Notes under the pieces: generated by a model
What the model saw: the letters and a program-made list of their open reading frames with translations, nothing else
What the model was told of the DNA's origin: nothing
Databases searched by the model: none
NCBI GenBank assembly: GCA_027083135.1
Contig: JALWQH010000043.1
Span: 62,001-126,000 of the forward strand
Reading direction: 5' to 3'
Length of the DNA: 64,000 nucleotides
DNA from: Desulfurococcales archaeon
GTDB lineage: Archaea > Thermoproteota > Thermoprotei_A > Sulfolobales > WAQK01
Part shown: positions 62,784 through 64,000 of the stretch, in pieces
How the letters are laid out: each line of letters opens with the position of its first letter
How positions within the stretch are numbered: position 1 is the stretch's first letter
Made by a program: the position numbers and the translations under genes

Positions 62784-64000
62784 GTGTGGAGGCAGTCTAG
62801 ATGGGATGAGCCTCTAATATATGAGCTGGGGCATGAGGGGAGGGTAGGCTATATTATCCCCCGTGAGGCGAGGATAGAGGGTGAGCCTGAGGTTCCAGGG
62901 AATATTAGGAGGCCTGGTAAGCCTCCGCTACCACAGCTATCGGAGGTGGAGGTGGCGCGCCACTTCCTAAGACTATCTGAGATGAGCTATGGAGTCGATA
63001 ATGGTCCCGTGCCTCTTGGTTCATGCACCATGAAATATAATCCTAAGATCTCAGAGTTCCTGACAGGTGATCCCAGGCTATCGCTGCTACACCCGCTTCA
63101 AGACGAGGATACTGTTCAGGGGCTTCTAGAAATACTCTACACGCTTGAAAGATGGTTGGCGGAGATAACAGGCATGGATAAATGCAGCCTACAGCCGCCT
63201 GCAGGGGCTGCAGGCGAGCTTACAGGCACCTTGATGATAAGGAAATACCATATGGATCGCGGTGAAATCAGGGATGAGATGCTTGTCCCCGACTCAGCTC
63301 ACGGCACCAATCCTGCCAGCGCCACCATGGCGGGCTTTACAGTAGTCAAGATTCCCAGCAATAGTGACGGCGAGGTGGATATAGATGCCCTTAGATCATC
63401 CGTGGGCCCTAGGACAGCGGGAATAATGCTTACCAACCCTAACACGTTGGGAGTTTTTGAGAGCAGGATAGCTGAGATAGCAGGCCTTGTGCATGATGCG
63501 GGAGGACTACTATACTATGATGGAGCCAATCTCAACGGCATCCTCGGGGTGACGCGTCCAGGCGACATGGGGTTCGACATAGTGCACATCAATATTCATA
63601 AAACGTTCTCCACGCCACATGGCGGCGGAGGCCCCGGGGCAGGGCCTCTATGCGCTAAGGGGGAGCTGGTGGACTACCTGCCCCGCCCCTTGATCTCTGA
63701 GAAGAATGGTAAATACTACTGGGACTATAAGTGTGATAAGTGTATAGGGAGGATGCATGCCTTCACAGGCAACATCGTTCCCCTGGTGAAGGCCTTCATA
63801 TATATTGCTAGTCTAGGAGCCCAGGGTTTGAGAAGGGTGGCCGAGATCTCAACGCTGAATACTAATTACTTCATAGCACGTATGAGAGGGGTTAAGGGAT
63901 ATATGCTGCCCTACAATCCATCCAAGCCTAGGAAGCATGAAGTAGTTCTAAGCGCTAAACCCCTGGTTAGAGAGAAGCATGTTACAGCCGAGGATGTTGC
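62784..64000 (+). CDS. gcvPB: Glycine dehydrogenase (decarboxylating) subunit 2, 3' end outside window
   Basis: The frame from GTG 62784 (GGGGCGGTGAG upstream) stays open to the window end, 405 codons, and so is truncated. It has PVPLGSCTMKYNPKISEFLT, AGAAGELTGTLMIRKYH, the substrate region DSAHGTNPASATMAGF, LMLTNPNTLGVFE-type strand (IMLTNPNTLGVFESRIAEIA) and PLP Lys273 in HINIHKTFSTPHGGGGPG. A feature of note is the cysteine pair in YKCDKCIGRMHAF. Full proteins are about 500 residues, so roughly 90 codons are missing. Confidence 0.97.
   Translation, partial: MWRQSRWDEPLIYELGHEGRVGYIIPREARIEGEPEVPGNIRRPGKPPLPQLSEVEVARHFLRLSEMSYGVDNGPVPLGSCTMKYNPKISEFLTGDPRLSLLHPLQDEDTVQGLLEILYTLERWLAEITGMDKCSLQPPAGAAGELTGTLMIRKYHMDRGEIRDEMLVPDSAHGTNPASATMAGFTVVKIPSNSDGEVDIDALRSSVGPRTAGIMLTNPNTLGVFESRIAEIAGLVHDAGGLLYYDGANLNGILGVTRPGDMGFDIVHINIHKTFSTPHGGGGPGAGPLCAKGELVDYLPRPLISEKNGKYYWDYKCDKCIGRMHAFTGNIVPLVKAFIYIASLGAQGLRRVAEISTLNTNYFIARMRGVKGYMLPYNPSKPRKHEVVLSAKPLVREKHVTAEDV

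Overview
The window is a gene-dense stretch of archaeal chromosome. TBP, a RIO2 kinase, an Sm-like protein, Trm112, ribosomal protein eL33, an archaeal-type S-adenosylmethionine synthetase, NucS and a mevalonate pathway with a thiolase/HMG-CoA synthase/DUF35 triad all mark it as Archaea. AGOG glycosylase, TrpB2, a RuvBL/TIP49 ATPase, DUF2153 and a tRNA-Lys with an intron outside the canonical site point to a (hyper)thermophilic member of the Thermoproteota (crenarchaea); I cannot name the genus. Arginine is mostly AGG/AGA, GTG and TTG starts are common, TATA boxes often lie about 25 bases before the start codon (leaderless genes), and many genes overlap by 1-20 bases. I see no CRISPR array, insertion sequence or prophage, so this is core chromosome rather than an island.

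Layout. 1-5250: end of a phosphohexomutase gene, Trm112, DUF2153, two unknown proteins, TIP49 and an NRAMP-like transporter with a small partner. 5640-15400: hexulose-phosphate synthase, CTP synthase, an ArsR-type regulator divergent from RIO2, a DUF460 nuclease-like protein, SAM synthetase, SmAP, NucS, an MBL-fold protein and a SPOUT methyltransferase. 15400-22540: an RqcH/NEMF homologue, a 570-base gap holding a probable structured RNA, four consecutive CBS-domain proteins (14 CBS motifs), a Mut7-C nuclease-like protein and AMMECR1. 22540-35730: a SerK-like kinase coupled to TrpB2, eL33, DNA ligase, an exported Lon-fold protease, uracil-DNA glycosylase, GtrA plus a glycosyltransferase, KptA, tRNA-Lys(CUU), a phosphoesterase, TBP, a likely C/D box sRNA on the minus strand, and a palm-fold-like protein paired with a membrane protein. 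35730-44590: a radical SAM protein and a complete five-gene peptide/oligosaccharide ABC transporter (dppABCDF). 45386-49370: mevalonate cluster (HMG-CoA synthase, thiolase, DUF35, HMG-CoA reductase). 49370-56940: AGOG, MobA-like and LOG-like proteins, B3/4, IMPase, prolidase, DHH phosphoesterase and a DRG-type GTPase. 56960-64000: the glycine cleavage genes gcvT-gcvH (minus strand, operon with PAC2 and Hsp20) and gcvPA-gcvPB (plus strand), separated by a SpoIIM-like and an MBL protein; gcvPB runs off the window.

Most notable points. (1) The thiolase in the mevalonate cluster has Asp where thiolases carry their nucleophilic Cys, while its neighbour HMG-CoA synthase keeps its catalytic Cys. (2) A ParB-fold protein resembling free-serine kinase (SerK) overlaps trpB2 by 4 bases, fitting O-phosphoserine-dependent tryptophan synthesis. 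(3) There are three candidate non-coding RNAs: one upstream of the CBS cluster with its own TATA box and alternative helices, one near the ligase gene with a potential pseudoknot, and one with good C/D box sRNA geometry. (4) The tRNA-Lys carries a 30-base insertion on the variable-loop side of the anticodon stem.
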